Below, piece after piece: positions 25,701 to 39,333 of a stretch of 64,000 bases of DNA (its first letter is position 1; each line of letters starts with the position of its first letter). A program made the translations under genes and the position numbers. Location: contig NOWV01000098.1 of assembly GCA_003344405.1 (NCBI GenBank), positions 186,001 to 250,000 of the forward strand, given 5' to 3'. The notes under the pieces are model-generated. The model saw nothing but the letters and a program-made list of their open reading frames with translations. It made no database searches and was not told where the DNA came from. The DNA comes from Trichoplax sp. H2. Taxonomy: Eukaryota; Placozoa; Uniplacotomia; Trichoplacea.

Positions 25701-28700
25701 ATCACGATGTCTTGATCTCAGTTTCAGCAAGGCTTGCAGGCACTAATAATTACAATTTAGTTGAAGCAGCAACGTCTAATTTGGGCGATGAGAGTGGACA
25801 AATTGATTTAAAAAATATTGCTGGTAACATTGGTAAGAGGATAATGAGTATTTTACGGTCTATTTAACAAAAGAACGAATACCTTGAATAAAGTATCTTT
25901 ATTCTAGGAATATTTAGATTTAGGTTAAATAATTGAATTCTGTCGTGAAAGGGATATTGCATCGCAAACTACATGCATGAGCGATACCGATTTATGTATT
26001 GATATTTTGTAAAATATGTAAAGCAAGCTATGGTACTTTGCTAACATTTCCATTTGGAAACAATATAATTTTAATAGACGTGGGTATTCTTGGAGCATTT
26101 GAGAGAGCGAGTCCAGCTATCGTTTTTGATAATCCTATTCATGAGATGTTCTTGTGGGCAGTGTTGAGTAATCGGCCTGAGATGGCCTACTTTATGTGGG
26201 AACGAGGTGAAGAATCTATTGCTGCAGCATTGGTTGGTAGTAAACTATTTATGGCTATGGCTTCCGATAATAAAATCGATAGTGAGAAATCTGCAGCCTT
26301 AATTAAGGATGCAAAGTAAGCAGACTAGCTATGTTCACGTATATCTGATTAATAACCATTTAGTGAGTCTAGGAATGTATCGTAGATAAAAAATCCTTTC
26401 TTCGCTAGCTTATTGTAAACTAAGAAAATGTTCTTGTTTATCTCCTGTAGGAAATTTGAAGAGTTAGCTATTAGTGTATTAGAAGAATGTTATACACAAG
26501 ATGAATATCTGTCACAAATGTTGGTTAAACGAGAAATGATTAATTGGGGTGGATTAAATTGTTTGCAAATGTCAGGATCAGCTGATGGCGAAAGATTTAT
26601 ATCTCATCCATGCTGTCAATCTACACTAGATGAAATATGGACAAATGGCATACGATCATCTACATCGATGGTAAATTAGTCTGATTTTCACAATCTAATT
26701 TTTTAAATTAATAAAAGGCCAGTAGTTGTTTCGTTATGAGATAAGTGAAAAATGGCAATAAGCTATTTTGCATTGGGAAAACAACCAATTTGCATCTGTT
26801 CGATAATAGAATACGATATAGTTCTACTGCCTCAGGGTGCTAAATAATTTGCAAAGGTGATTCGATTACCTGCAGCAATTCGGTTCATACAAAATCATGA
26901 TCGATTAGAGTAAAACTATAAGCTTGTTAAAAAAAAATTACTAAACGGAAATGTAATGATTTCTTAGAGATTTGATATTGCTGTTGATATTGCTATAGTT
27001 GTCCATACAGTAGATTATGTCTTGTAACGATTTGCAAAATTTCTGTATAAAAGTACCTACTGAATGAGAATTTACTCAATCTTAGCGGCGAGTATAGGAA
27101 TTTTGTGATGAATGTAACTAAATTTAGCTTTAAAATATTTGCATATGACATGAAATAGGTTCCTATTGCCACTCTTTTGCCCTTCTTAATTCCATTGTTA
27201 ATATCGTTTGAAAAGCAAGAAGACGATGATCGTTATTCAGGCTTTTGTAGCTCAGTTTTTAATGATATAAAGAGATTTTATCAAGCTCCTGTTACGAAAT
27301 ATTGGGGAACAGTGGTAAGCATGCAAAAGTATTAGTGAAGGAGTAGAAATCAATTGTAATGGATATCAATTACTCAATTAACGGCCACCTTTTAAATGAA
27401 TCAATTTTCATTATGTTTAGTTTTGGTATATTATCTTCCTTGGCCTATACAGTTACGTTATTTTATTTTCATTTAATGCTTTTCCAAGCATACCTGAATG
27501 GATATTACTTGGCTGGATATATACCATAGCGGTAGAATTATTTCGTCAGGTATCTATGGCCCGTAATGTGTTATCAATAAGCAAAGTTTGCATGTGATAG
27601 AGAGATATAAGATAAATTATCATTCCATGTTTATCTTGTATGTTCGGTAAGCTACTTTATGATCAAAAATGAAAGCGGTCTAGAGCCATCTACGAATGCG
27701 AGGCTACTTTGATCATATTTAATTTAATCACATTTCTTCGAGTTCTTACTATCGTTGATAATTTATTATAAGTAAGATACAGGTTATTTATCATATTATA
27801 TCTTAGTATGGGCGTAGATGTATAAGATTTAATCAACCAAGTAAATTATTCTAAGCTACTGGCTTATTCGAACTCTCAATTAGATTTCAGCAGCAGCTAA
27901 ATATCGCCGGCAACAGTACATGTCTCGTTGGACCATGGTTGCTGAAGTTGTGAGCATCTTCATTGCAGTAATTGGCTTTTGTCTACGTTGGATTCCGCAG
28001 GCGATGGAAGCTGCACGTATATTATATTGCCTTAATGGAGCTATTTTCTACGCCCGTGTACTTCGATTCTACTCTTTTAGTATTAGCTTGGGTCCAAAAT
28101 TGGTCATGATCAAGCGAATGGTAATCATTCGTCTTACCATTACTTTTAATAAATAATATTACATAATCCGATATATATGAAATTTGATTCGTTGGATGGA
28201 ACGCAAGTAGGAGTAGCTATTAGCTAAGTAGTCGAGTAAATAAGCCTGATTATTATAATTAACTGACGATTACTTATTTTGAAATTACAGATTATGGAAG
28301 TTATACTGTTTCTTTATATCTTGGTGATCTTTTTGGTGGGCTATGGTGTTGTTAGTCAAGCATTGTTATATAAAAACATACCAGTTACTGCTGAGAATAT
28401 TCTGCAAATTATTCAACGGCCTTATTGGCAGATGTATGGAGAACTAATGTTGGAAAAGATCGAAGGTAATTCTCAAAATAAGCCTAAGGTAGTTCGACTC
28501 TGTATCATTACTTTTTGACTCTATACACATATTAAGAAGTAAGATACTAGATCGCCAGGTAATTTGTGATACTGGATGGTAAATAAAAGACCTGCAACTG
28601 TTGCTTATTGACAGGTACCGATATTGGATGCAATGCTACTGCACAAGTCGGCAATGATGGAAAATTATGCCCTAAGAATTCCTGGCTTGTTTTGCTTCTG

Positions 28701-29995
28701 CTCGCGGGTTATATGCTCATCACTAATATTCTCTTAATCAATTTATTGATCGCAGTTTTTAGGTAAATTACGATATTATTCTTAATCAATTTAATATCTA
28801 TCCCTATAATATATGATATTTTTTGCGGATAAATATGCAGATTGTATTATCTAGTTTCGGATATTTTATATTAAAGCTGCTACCCATGAGGCACCTGTAA
28901 TAAAGATGTATGAAGTTAAAATCAGTATTAGAATTAAAATGCTATAATAATACTGTGAAGACATTTACTTAAAACTATATTAACAGCTTATGGTCAATAC
29001 ACAATCTACATATATAAGTGCTGAATAATATATCGAATTTTACTAAATTATACATAGTACGGATTGGCTAAATAAATAAAATTTTTCTAATAGGTCAAGA
29101 TTAATTCAAATATATTTTATTATTATTTTTTTAAGTAATGTATTTGAAGATGTTCAATCGAGATCACGAGGAATTTGGAAATTTCATCGTTACTTTTTGA
29201 TTATGGAATTCAATAACAAGCCTGTCCTACCTCCACCTTTCATCTTACTTAGTCATTTTTATATGTTATTAAAGTACACTTGTTGTTGGCGCGATGCTCA
29301 AGGTAAGAAAAAGTAGAGTAGATATTAATCCAATAACATAATATGCTGCACTCACTTGCTACCTTTTGACCACAATTAATTCTTTGTACTTTAATCCAAT
29401 TTTATCATTCTATGCCACCAATGGTTACAGTAACACCTCTTAGCGAGCAACATATTGAAATTATTCGGCTTTTTGAAATTGAAGCGGCGGCTTCCTATCG
29501 TAAAAAAGCCCAAGCTGAAGCAGAAAATAGTATAGAGGCCCAATTGCGTGCTATAACAAATAGGTAAAATTTCAAATTCATTCTAATATATGTTTCTAAT
29601 TTAAGGTAGGTAGAGTGAGTCTGTCTACAGCACTAGAGTAATAAACAGAAAAATAGATATGACGACAATCTCTCTTTAAAGAACGTGTAAATTTAAGTAA
29701 TTTCATACGTTGCGTTCTTAATAGTCTTGCAGGCATCCAAAATTTTATGAAATTACAACAGCAGCGGAATATATTACATACAATCTTTCAAAATCAAGAT
29801 TTAGCCAAAACAGATCGAAATGCTGGTGTTTATGGATCAATGACAAAGTTTAAGAAACCTATTTTACGGCGAACCAGTGCTGTTGGAAACGAGTCTGATC
29901 AGGTAATTGTTTCAAGTCCTGAGGAAGAAGAAGTTGTAAGCTACCTTCAAACTGATGATAATGCCTCCGGAAGTGATCCAAATATTATACAATAA
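16736..29995 (+). CDS. TRPM: TRPM-family cation channel, 24 exons, no C-terminal enzyme domain
   Basis: Exons: 16736-16858, 18111-18193, 18491-18555, 21353-21471, 21709-21889, 22151-22341, 23254-23428, 23699-23867, 24067-24217, 24329-24401, 24486-24586, 24749-24883, 25270-25323, 25577-25832, 26078-26315, 26451-26670, 27159-27314, 27421-27549, 27884-28120, 28291-28465, 28615-28762, 29136-29302, 29431-29563 and 29725-29995. All phases fit; 3,750 nt give about 1,249 residues. Landmarks: CYCGRNTNEHG, PSDAYGRINF, GAWILTGGTNIGV, YFLLVDDGTLRKYGGE, PVVLLVLEGG and GTGRAADLIAF (the SLOG/MHR nucleotide-sensor fold). ANK-like MHR repeats follow. Then come S1-S4 (roughly residues 780-950), S5, the pore YWQMYGELMLEKIEG, S6 (ITNILLINLLIAVFSN) and the TRP helix IWKFHRYFLIMEFNNKPVLPPP. 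The tail is short and acidic with a coiled-coil-like part. No alpha-kinase or NUDT9-H domain precedes the stop. The YWxxYGE pore resembles the TRPM1/3/6/7 branch. A plasma-membrane Ca/Mg-permeable channel is expected. Joins around exons 15, 20/21 and 23/24 had competing splice sites. Confidence 0.9.
19236..19520. repeat. Tandem duplication, about 142 bp x2, in TRPM intron 3
   Basis: 19236-19378 and 19379-19520 align end to end: CGTATTTATTCTTAGCTTAAAAATA / CGTATTTATCTTTAGCTTAAAAAAATA style blocks, TTTCTAGC-CTTAC, ACTTTTAGATTT and GTAGTTTGCGTTATTATA / GTAATTTACGTTGTTATA. Non-coding. Confidence 0.75.
19985..20460. repeat. Diverged tandem repeats in TRPM intron 3
   Basis: A block reading CCTCGAACTA-GATC-CATTTATCGCTGC-CACC-TTTATTTCCGTTAA occurs at about 20011-20063 and 20160-20210. 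A weaker third relative lies at about 20385-20445 (CGTGAGCTACGATCTCATTGATTGCTGTCCCA). Spacing is about 145 bp and then 230 bp. The minus-strand ORF at 20058-20243 is a product of this repeat rather than a gene. Confidence 0.65.
20994..21179. mobile_element. MITE-like long hairpin in TRPM intron 3
   Basis: The left arm begins CTTACATATATAAAAATG, runs through a CAGA/TCTG-rich part and GCGATA-TTAACGAAGATTAAA-AATGTACA. It is mirrored by the right arm ending CATTTTTTTATATGTAAG at 21179. Arms are about 65-70 nt with few mismatches around a loop of about 45 nt. The element is non-coding and 186 bp, typical of a miniature inverted-repeat element. No clear target-site duplication could be read, so it may be an old insertion or a simple foldback. 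It lies 173 bp before TRPM exon 4. Confidence 0.6.
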
Positions 29996-31743
29996 ACAGT
30001 ATACAGGATATCCCAAATGTAATGTCATTCGTTATTAACATATGAACCTTCTATTTTACTGTTTCTGATATTAGTTCTTTTTCACTATTGAATTCTTTTC
30101 CGGACAAGATCTTAATCATGTTCATTCTATATTAAGATCAATTTTAGTATAAAGAATTTTATCCTCATATATCTATGTTAACTGCATACAAAACTGGTCA
30201 TTGTCAACAAATATTGCTTCAAATATTGGATATTCATTTATGATCTATATTTTTAATCAATTTTGTCGTTTATATGTTGATTTAGACGAAATAATCTTTT
30301 ATAGTAATACAGTATATGAAATTACTGTACATTTTATTTCTTAATTCATAAATAGCGGAAGGATTGCATTTAGCTTGGCCATATACTACTACGTATAGCC
30401 TATCGCGCTGATTTAAATATTCAAGTAATATCGTCAGTAACTGTTTCTGCTATGAATTAAGAATCTTAATCATCGATAAGTCGAAGCTAAGATTATGATG
30501 TCATATGATAAAACATTGATTGATTTTGTAATTAAAATAATAAAATATTATTCATATTATCCTTATTCTTGCAAGAAATATATCAATAGCTATTCAAAAT
30601 ATATCTACGGTTGCTTACCGTAGCCATTTAATGTAATTTGTTCTATTGTATATGAGTCGTAGGTAATAGTTGTAATATTATAGAATAAAATCAAAAACAA
30701 AGGCTGTTGATACGCTAATATGAATTTCATGTGATCCAAAAAGGATTAGACCTGTCTCTAGAATAAAATTTTGTCTAAATTCTAATCTTCTGTATGTAAA
30801 TTTAATTTAATTGCACTATATCAGCTTTTACTCGAAATAACTAATAGTTCCAATTCTGTAGTCAACTGCTACCTCGAAATGAACTTTCTCATCATATTCG
30901 TAATCTATATCTATAATCTAGTTGATAAGACAGCGTTGCCTTTTTAGAATTCTACGTAGAACTGAGAGAGTTCAGGAAGTACTGTAAGGTTCGATTTTTG
31001 AGACATTTTAAAGCTATATTTATACTCGTAGTTACGGCTGTAAGATTTTATTTCCACTATGCAAGAAACAATCAAGTAATTTGTGTCACCTTTAAACAAA
31101 AATTTTCAGTATCTTTGTGCAAATTTTGCGAATAGGATCAATGTCTGATCGTTCTTCTGTATTCCTTTATCTTGGATTTGATGATGAGTTAAATAATCTT
31201 TTGTGAATAAGCATCACAGTATTTCAGTCGCAACCACAAAGTACTACATTCTTTAGGCTTCTATAATTTTATATATTTATGTAAAACTATAATTTAATAT
31301 ATTTAAATGATAGAAAAGTATGATAATCCTACAGTTGCAAACCTTTTAAACTGTATTTAAAGATAAAAATTGTAAGGAATTACTATGACGCTAAAATTGA
31401 TTAGGGGTGAAATAACGTATGATTTTAAACTTTTATAGTAAAAGTAAGTTTCTATCAATTTTAAACTATTAGATTAAATCTTTGATAGGTAGCAGTGAAG
31501 AACTTGGATTCAATCTGACATTAAAATATAGGATTACTACAGAGTAACTTCAGTTTAGCAGCCGTAACATAGTTTTCATAAGATTACTTACCAAGGAATG
31601 TGTTGATATTAATTTATCTACAAATTTTTACATATTTTGAATAGATAAGTGAATAGTTTTATAATGTTATCTTTCTATAAATTAGCTGGCATTTGAATAA
31701 AGTTAGGGTTTGGTTTTGCTTAAAAGAGAAACTATTGATGTCA

Positions 31744-31775
31744 CTATTCCTCCTAATGATTGTCAGGAGGAATAG
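31744..31775. other. Short perfect hairpin, 11-bp stem
   Basis: CTATTCCTCCT and AGGAGGAATAG are exact reverse complements separated by 10 nt. It is isolated in non-coding sequence, with no poly-T tail or gene next to it. Confidence 0.6.
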
Positions 31776-31989
31776 CCTTACTGTAGGTAGATGCCGGAGT
31801 AAAGAACCTGACAATAGACTCGTAGCATTTAGTATCTGTAATAATTTAAAATTTCGTCGTCGTTACAAATTTAGATTTATAACGCGGACATGCGTAGGAG
31901 ATTACTCTAGCGTTGCCAATTATTCTCTATGAATGCCAATTACAACTAAGTATGAATGATATACAATGTATAAAGGTAGCAGTAAATCA

Positions 31990-32310
31990 AACAATTGACG
32001 CTTACCTTCGCTAAATCTTAGTTATAGATATTAACTTTGTTAGATGACCTCGAAGATGCAGGCTATTGAACTTATAGCAGCAGAAAATTGAAATAGTTTG
32101 AAACTGATATTGATTGATATATAATTAGAGTAATTATTGTAACGTAAATAGCAAAAAATTGACTGTTATCTTTTTTAAATCTTAGTTTTAGATGGTCTCG
32201 AAGATGCAGACTATTAAACTTATTACAAGTGAAAATTGAATTAGTTTAAAACTGGTGTTAGTTTTCAATTAATCGGAGGAATTTTTGTAACGTATTTAGA
32301 GATATACTCA
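31990..32310. repeat. Diverged tandem duplication, about 160 bp x2
   Basis: Two successive copies share AATTGAC-CTTA-CTT-TAAATCTTAG, then CTCGAAGATGCAG-CTATT-AACTTAT, GAAAATTGAA-TAGTTT-AAACTG, and finally TTGTAACGTA. Copy 1 ends near 32150 and copy 2 near 32305. Same orientation, non-coding. Confidence 0.7.
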
Positions 32311-34627
32311 CTATTAGATAGATGACGCAGCGATAAGATGTCAGATACAAAACTAAATAAAACGGCTATCGATATATTTAAATGGAAACAGATTGTGCCA
32401 AAGCTCTATACAGTAGTAGTAAGCGTCATTGGAAAATTTCAATCTATTCTTATAAATGGAAAGATATAAGTATTCCTAATAAATTAGTATTAAATACAAT
32501 CAATGTCAAGATAAAATGAGTTGACTAATTTTAATTATTCCCTGTTCACGATGGAATAAAAGGAAATTTGATAATTGCTTGATACCTCACTTAAATAAGA
32601 TAACGAATTGTTACAAGTTAATTCAGTATCAGTTTGCCGTTATCTTCCTGTGATACAATTAATTGGTTACAATAGAATAGTGATATCAGTTTTACTAGAC
32701 TATTATGGCTTGTTAAATAAGACAAATTATCTCCATCCTTATCAATAGTGTTACAAACTAAAATAAAACAACACATTTTGCTAATAAGCTAAGATGCAAT
32801 AAAACAACGTAAATTTACTAGAATGATTTTGCAATATGATAGCTAGATATGACATGCCACCAGTAGAATCTATTTTTTAAAATGTTATTTCTGTGTTACT
32901 TGCTAATTCAAATAGCTTTAATCTAAACGGTTAACAAAAGTGCACATGATAAAAGCAAACAGATGGTAAATTGGACTGAAATAAAAACTAAGACTTGAAA
33001 AGGTTTAAATTGTGTTGATATTTAATTAACAATTCAGTGCTATTCAAATTTGTTGGTAAGACAAATTAGATGATTATTCTCTTCCATTGTTGACCATATC
33101 AATTTTGCAACATTAATCCTTAAAACAATTCAATCACAGGTAAAATTCTTATCATGTTAACAAGACGGAATTAGAAAGTAAGGCTGAATTGTTTATATTA
33201 CCTTCTATCAACACTGTACCTAATATAATTATCATTAACATGGCTTCCATGATAACAAAGATAAAACTAAAACAGTCATATTCAACTAGATAGTGGTTGT
33301 TGAGCTAATATCATGTACTGGCAAAACATTTATCTTATGCGTTCAAAGATCATTTAAAGTGCCATTATCAACTGAAAAAATTAATTTACTGTTGGTAGAT
33401 TGAGTTCTGTTAGATGTATTTATAGCCCTGAGTGCTACTTAAGCTGAAAAACAGAACAAATGCTAATATAATACCTAGAATCTAAGAGAATAAAGAAAAA
33501 AGCCGAAAATTAAATGCAGTTTACATACGCTTATAATTCACTATCTATGCTTTATGATTATCTCAATGACATTGATACAGCATTAGTATAATCTAATATT
33601 CGAAAATTGAGTGAATACTTGCTTAAAATTTTTAAAGAAAATAGCTGAACTACTATAGTATTACTATTCAATGCATGTGACTTTGAAAATTTGGTAATCG
33701 AGCATTTGCAAAATATTTCTAACCACATTTAATAAAACAATCATTTAGCAATTGCTTCTTCATGCAAATGAGCTATGGTTTTTGGTTATTCTTAGTTTAG
33801 TAAGGCTTGGATCGAGGGAGTTTAAGTAATTTAAAATAAAAATTTATTTTGCAGTGATATGGAGCTGATTTATTTGTAACTGTGGCACGTCAAAATGTAT
33901 GATTTATCTTCACATCAGTACTTATTCGATTGATAGGAGGTGGCTTAGTGAGTCTTTACAGGTGGACAATATTAATTTAGAGTTTGTCGAAAGTGATGCA
34001 ACAATGATCGTCTTTTTCTTATAGTTAGACTGTACAAATGAGCTATCTAACTATTCTGGATAAGCAATAATTAGATTGAACGTAGCCAAACAGACTATAT
34101 CGGGAGACTGTGCTGACAAAAGTGAGATTAATTTGCAATACTGATACTTTAATTAATTCTATTAATGGCTCGATAGGTATTTGAGTTATTTTGCCTTTAT
34201 TAGACTGGCCGCCAATCGATCATAGAGATCAAACTGATTTGTATCAATACTTTATACTTAGCTAAGGCACCAAGATCAAGTTGTGGAATCTCACGCACAT
34301 TTAAGCTTACTTATAATATTGTGGATAGGCTGTTTTACCACCTTCTAAATAATGAAGCAGGACTAAAAGAAACTGAATACAAAAGCTACTAGCTTTGGTC
34401 CTAGCAATTAAGATAACCATAGCGATACTACAAGGGGTGGGACATATAAATGAAATGCGCCTTTGACAAGATTTTAATGAACAGGATATCTACAGTAAGT
34501 TCTAATTAAACAGTTTTTTATCAAGTGTAGAATTGTAATTATTTAAATCTAGACAAATGCGAATGCTATTGATTTTATTTAGCTTCTTATTCTAATGTAT
34601 AAAACTAACTTATTCGATGGGTTCAGC

Positions 34628-36909
34628 TTAAAGCGATAGCATCTGCTGAATTTATAGGTAGTTGATAACATTAAGTTTATTTTAGTTTCAATTTTATATC
34701 ACAGATGCGATACACTTTGATGCTTTGTGCGGAATAGTCCACATTTTTTTACCTGAAATAACGACACACCGATACCAAAAGCGCCTATTGAATACATGAA
34801 CATCACAATATCGTCTTTGTATCTAGGAAAGCAACCCTTTAATTTAGGAAGAAAAAACAAAACATTAGATCTATTCTTGCTTCATTCGCTACTCTCTACC
34901 ATGTGTGATAGTATCTTACTAACTCTAGCTATTAAAAAGGAAACTATTTGTCATCGATTATTGCATCAATTATTAAATTTAGAAAAATTACTTTTGGATT
35001 CAATCATCACATATTTGTGGTCTATTTTCGATTTTATAAAAGATTGATAAGTCTAAAGTTCATAACTATAAATACTTACTAGTTAATACTGAGCTATGGA
35101 AAGCTAAGCTGGATTAATTATAAGAGATGTTGATAGATATATGACAATGGACAGACTTTTTGGTATTCCTATACCTATCCGTAGTGGACACTAATGTGGT
35201 CTATCATATTGAGAGTGGTTCTGGTCGTTGCTGTCAGAAAATGTCAAAAGTGCTTACTTGTGTATAAATGTATTGAGTATTTTTGCCATAATCGTAGAGT
35301 TTGGTACATGCAGCAGGTGAATTCGACTTGACCATGGTTGTATTACAACATGATGTAGGCACTGGATATGGACCCTTTAGTTTGCCGTCAGCAGTTCCAT
35401 TCTTAGCCCATGTTGAAGCAGCCCAATTTTGGTAGCCATTATAACCACAACAATGGCGCTAATAGATCCAAATTGAAAATATTGTCAGTATAACAGCATA
35501 TTTAATATGATAGAAATAGAAATAATTACCGTAGATTGAAGGCGATCCATTGCATCTCGAACATTCTTCATAGTATGGTATTTAGTATCAACATCTTGTG
35601 TCATGTGCTTTAATGCAATAGCTTGCAACTAAAGTAAAATTAGAGTGTTCAACATTAGTTAGGGGCCGATGATATCATAAAAATTAGACTAGAATCGACT
35701 ATTGAGGTCAAAATACAATGTACGCGTATATAGCATAGTAAGTTTTCAATAATCCTTTATCGTGGTTTAAGTCATAGCTATGCTTAAATATTTATATTAT
35801 CAGATACGTATTAAAAATACTTTAATTAACGAAAGTTAGAAAATGAAGAAAATTGTCAATTGGATACTTACGCTTGGTGTGCCTTGATAACCAAAAACAG
35901 CAGTAGCAATTTCTAAGCTTAGGCAAATGACCAAGTAGAAGATGAACTGTAAATAAGAAAGAAGATTCAATTAATTAATTCATAAATTTAATTAATCAGG
36001 ATTTTATTGCTATTTTATTTTAACTGCATTGCAATCTGTAAGGATTAATATCTAACACTCATTAACATCCATCTACAGCTGAGCATTATTTTTTCTTTCC
36101 TTTTATCTCACTATTCTGAAAATCAAATTACTACCTTTAGATGTTGGGATATTAGTCTTCATTTTTATAAATGTAATACTAGTTCCATTAGCATTTTTAC
36201 TTATCTTATAGCTAGCTTTACTTACGCCTATGAGAGCCAATTGGTTATCCCATAAGGTGCTACAGCAACCAAAAAAGCCACCCACAATCAAGAGTACGCC
36301 ACCAGCTATAAGGAGGTTAGCACCGATGAAGTAAGTTTCTGATGTCAAGGTGGAGTAGACATCATGGTGGACATGGAAGTAGATACCAAGACCAAACATA
36401 ATACCGCCAACAACCTGATCGGAAAAAATTAGTTATAGTCAATGTTGGATAGCAATAAAATTTACTACAAGTCTTTAGTAAAAAAAATGGGCAATCATTT
36501 GCTATTAGGAAGTGATAACATAAGTTTAATGAATGCACATTGGATCAATCAATATCGCTTATGTGTTAATTGACAGATGAAATTTAAAACGATTGAATGA
36601 TAAAAAATACGCTTATATGAAGGAAAGGTCACCCAGATTAAAATGGATCTTAAAAAATAAATTTTAATGTTACTACCGCTAGAACAAGGAACATGCAAAA
36701 GTCAGGAATCTAATCATTCCGAAGATGGGAATATAGCTAGCGTAGATATTTGTTGCTTATTCAAATCATTGATGTGAGAAAGAAGAAAAAAGCCGTGAAA
36801 AGACGGAGGACAAACCTAATTTTCAACTTACCCACAACATCAAGTTGAAGAATAAGAGGAAATATTGAGCGCAAGCAACGCCCTTGTCTTCATAAGTTGA
36901 GATCTTCAT
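34628..36909 (-). CDS. TSPAN: Tetraspanin, complete, 7 exons
   Basis: Exons (minus): 36909-36832, 36414-36226, 35946-35872, 35628-35530, 35458-35258, 34836-34753 and 34645-34628, all separated by phase-0 introns. The product is about 247 residues. It has a short N-tail and TM1 (YFLFLFNLMLW then VVGGIMFGLGIYF), and TM2 with the family signature GGFFGCCSTLWDN. TM3 (FIFYLVICLSLEIATAVFG) is followed by a large loop with HCCGYNGYQNW (the CCG motif), TSCC, and a final GC before TM4 (VMFMYSIGAFGIGVSLFQ). The loop has the paired cysteines expected for tetraspanin disulphides. These proteins organise membrane microdomains with integrins, receptors or proteases. The stop falls four residues after the TM4 exon, so almost no C-terminal cytoplasmic tail remains. 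That last exon (18 nt) is the least certain part. Confidence 0.92.
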
Positions 36910-39333
36910 CTTAGTAATCTCAGCGAGCCAATTTCAATCGCTAAATGTCTAAAATAGAAATATTAAGATTTGGATTCGATTGCAAGCTATCGGCAGTATG
37001 GCCTATACTTCTACAACTGAAAATGACTTTCTTGACTATCCACGAGATGAGGTCACTAATTATCCAATATAACGGTATTGAGAATGTTAAAAAATAAAGA
37101 AAGCAAGCCAAGGAAAATATAATTGGCTCTATCTTTTGGCTTAGTCATCGACTGCTGCTCGTGCACTAGCTAGACATGAGGGGAAATAAGCCGACGCTAC
37201 ACGCTTATTGGTAGAAATTAAATTGGAAGCAGCTATTGGTTTAAATTTTTACTGGAACATATGGTGACAGAGAAGTCATCATTTTGACTCAATGTATTGG
37301 AATGTTAGTAGTCTAACAAGACAACACATAACGGTTTTTCCCTCGATTTTACTTCGATCTATTTGCCTCCCTCATTGATATTGCGATAGGTAGCATTAAC
37401 TGATCTAATTTGAATACAAATTAGTCAAGTTTTATAATCAATTCCATCCATTGGAATACTAAGATGAAATGAACTAATGACCTCACTTTCTTTCTGCAAC
37501 TTCGAATACTATAAAATACTTTGATATCACTTATTCGTGAATGGATTACAATAATTTTTCCAGTAAAACATATTGATTTGGCTCTTTTTAACAAAAGAAA
37601 GATAAAAGAAATGACAATATTTCACTACGTTATTAAAGGAAAGATCGAAGATTTCAAATTAGCATTTCTTTAGTCATGCTTCAATTTACTACTCGAGTGA
37701 GATATTATTATCAATTCTATTACAAGCAATCGAGCACCTCAAATAGGGAGGGATTTGAGTTTCTATTTCTTTATAATATATTGACCATAAACTATGACGG
37801 ACTACGTGGATTATGCATAGTACTGTTACTCCTCGAATATTACCGATAACTAATTAAAAATGATCTTAAATGATAAGATAGCCAATTGCAATATTCTTTT
37901 TAAATTTGAGCGGATATTTGGTTCGTTTATCCGCGTTGCTACCTTGCTAAAGGATATGATAGAGGCAATTGTAATTAATTGATCGAAGTAATTATAGACG
38001 TATTACAAGATCAAGATTTACTTAGCACGTATGGAATAAAAAATAAACTTCAGCCTACTATAAGATATTATCGAACCGAAGTTTAGGGTTTAGTATTTTA
38101 TTTGTGAGCAGCATATCAGGAACGATATCAGTATATCGAAAGAATAAAATAAGCGATATGGATGCATGTAGTTGTTAGAGAATTTTATCCAGGTGCAAGA
38201 TGTTGCTATCTCGGTACAATGGACTGATTTTTAGTATTTCCTTTTGTAGGCGTTATATTATGAACCATTTTGGAATGCCGCATGAATATCATGCGGTATG
38301 CGCTCTAATAATTGCAAGCAATCTATCCTGCTATAAAGTTACTTCTCCTGTTGTTACATGAGTGTTGAATTTCTTGATAAGAACCTTATTAATTTTAGTA
38401 TACCCATATTGAATGAGTTTATATTTTTATGCAGACATACTATCAGGGTTAATTCAGTATTTTGAATGAACAGAATTAAGAGTCGTAGTATCATTAATGA
38501 TAACGGTAAATTACAAAGATATACAGCATACTCGTACAGATTAATAAAGTAGAAAGGAAGAACTATTAATACACTCCTAGATTATTAGTATTTGAGGCCA
38601 CAGCGCAAGGTACATTACACATTATAGTTTTAAGAAGTTAATTATCTGTAGTTTACCCTGCTTGCATAGCGGATGAAGATATACGATCGATCATCGGCGT
38701 TGCAACCTTTTACAACAGTAGGGTTCATGTGCGCGTAATATTTAACGGAACACGATATAAATGATTGGATAATATCATCGGCAAATATAAAAAAAATGTC
38801 TGATTCGATAGCTTTGTAATTAAAGTAGCTTCGCTAGTCCAATCCACGTGCTTTGTTGCTCTCAGTCAGTATATGCTAGAGGCATTGAAGCATTCCAAGT
38901 TCTTATTGGCATAAAAATATTTTATTTCATTTTCTATTTGATTTCTATTTCAAAAACATTTACCTTCTATTCATCTAGGTAACAGTATTAACGATAGTTT
39001 TATATATTATCTTCATTTTTATTTAAACTCTACTTTTTAAGGAGTTATATTTGTAAAGTTAATGGGATAGTGTCCTCAGCGATTTTATTTAAGTTATCCT
39101 ATCAAAAATAATGTCAGTGTATGATTAGAGTATGATTTACAGATGCTTGCTGCTATTAAGTAATAACAATAGTATCGTTCATTTGGTTCAATCTGAAAAG
39201 TGTATGGCTAAATTAGCAACAGGCCATACTGAAGACAATATGCAACAACCTTTTGTCATTTTACTACCTAATATCTTTACTTTTATAGCTAAAAATTTCG
39301 CGATACAATGATATTCAATCGCATAGGGTGCAT
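36910..39333. other. Intergenic region, no gene seen
   Basis: Upstream of the tetraspanin gene and downstream of the first P450 gene, both on the minus strand. AT-rich with no coherent exon chain; presumably holds the tetraspanin promoter and the P450 3' end. No TATA element stood out. Confidence 0.55.

Larger units (their letters stand above)
29996..34627. other. Intergenic region, no gene seen
   Basis: Very AT-rich, stop-dense sequence between the 3' ends of the TRPM gene (+) and the tetraspanin gene (-), which converge here. It holds one diverged tandem duplication (31990-32310) and one short hairpin (31744-31775). The ORF at 31693-31932 has a TTG-like start and no protein-family signal. 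Confidence 0.6.

Noticed and set aside
28471-28614. Alternative TRPM exon joining KPK to TCNCCLLTG
   Set aside because: Also in frame, but uses a weaker acceptor (AAAAG); the join at 28465/28615 gives a loop length closer to known TRPM pores. Not excluded.
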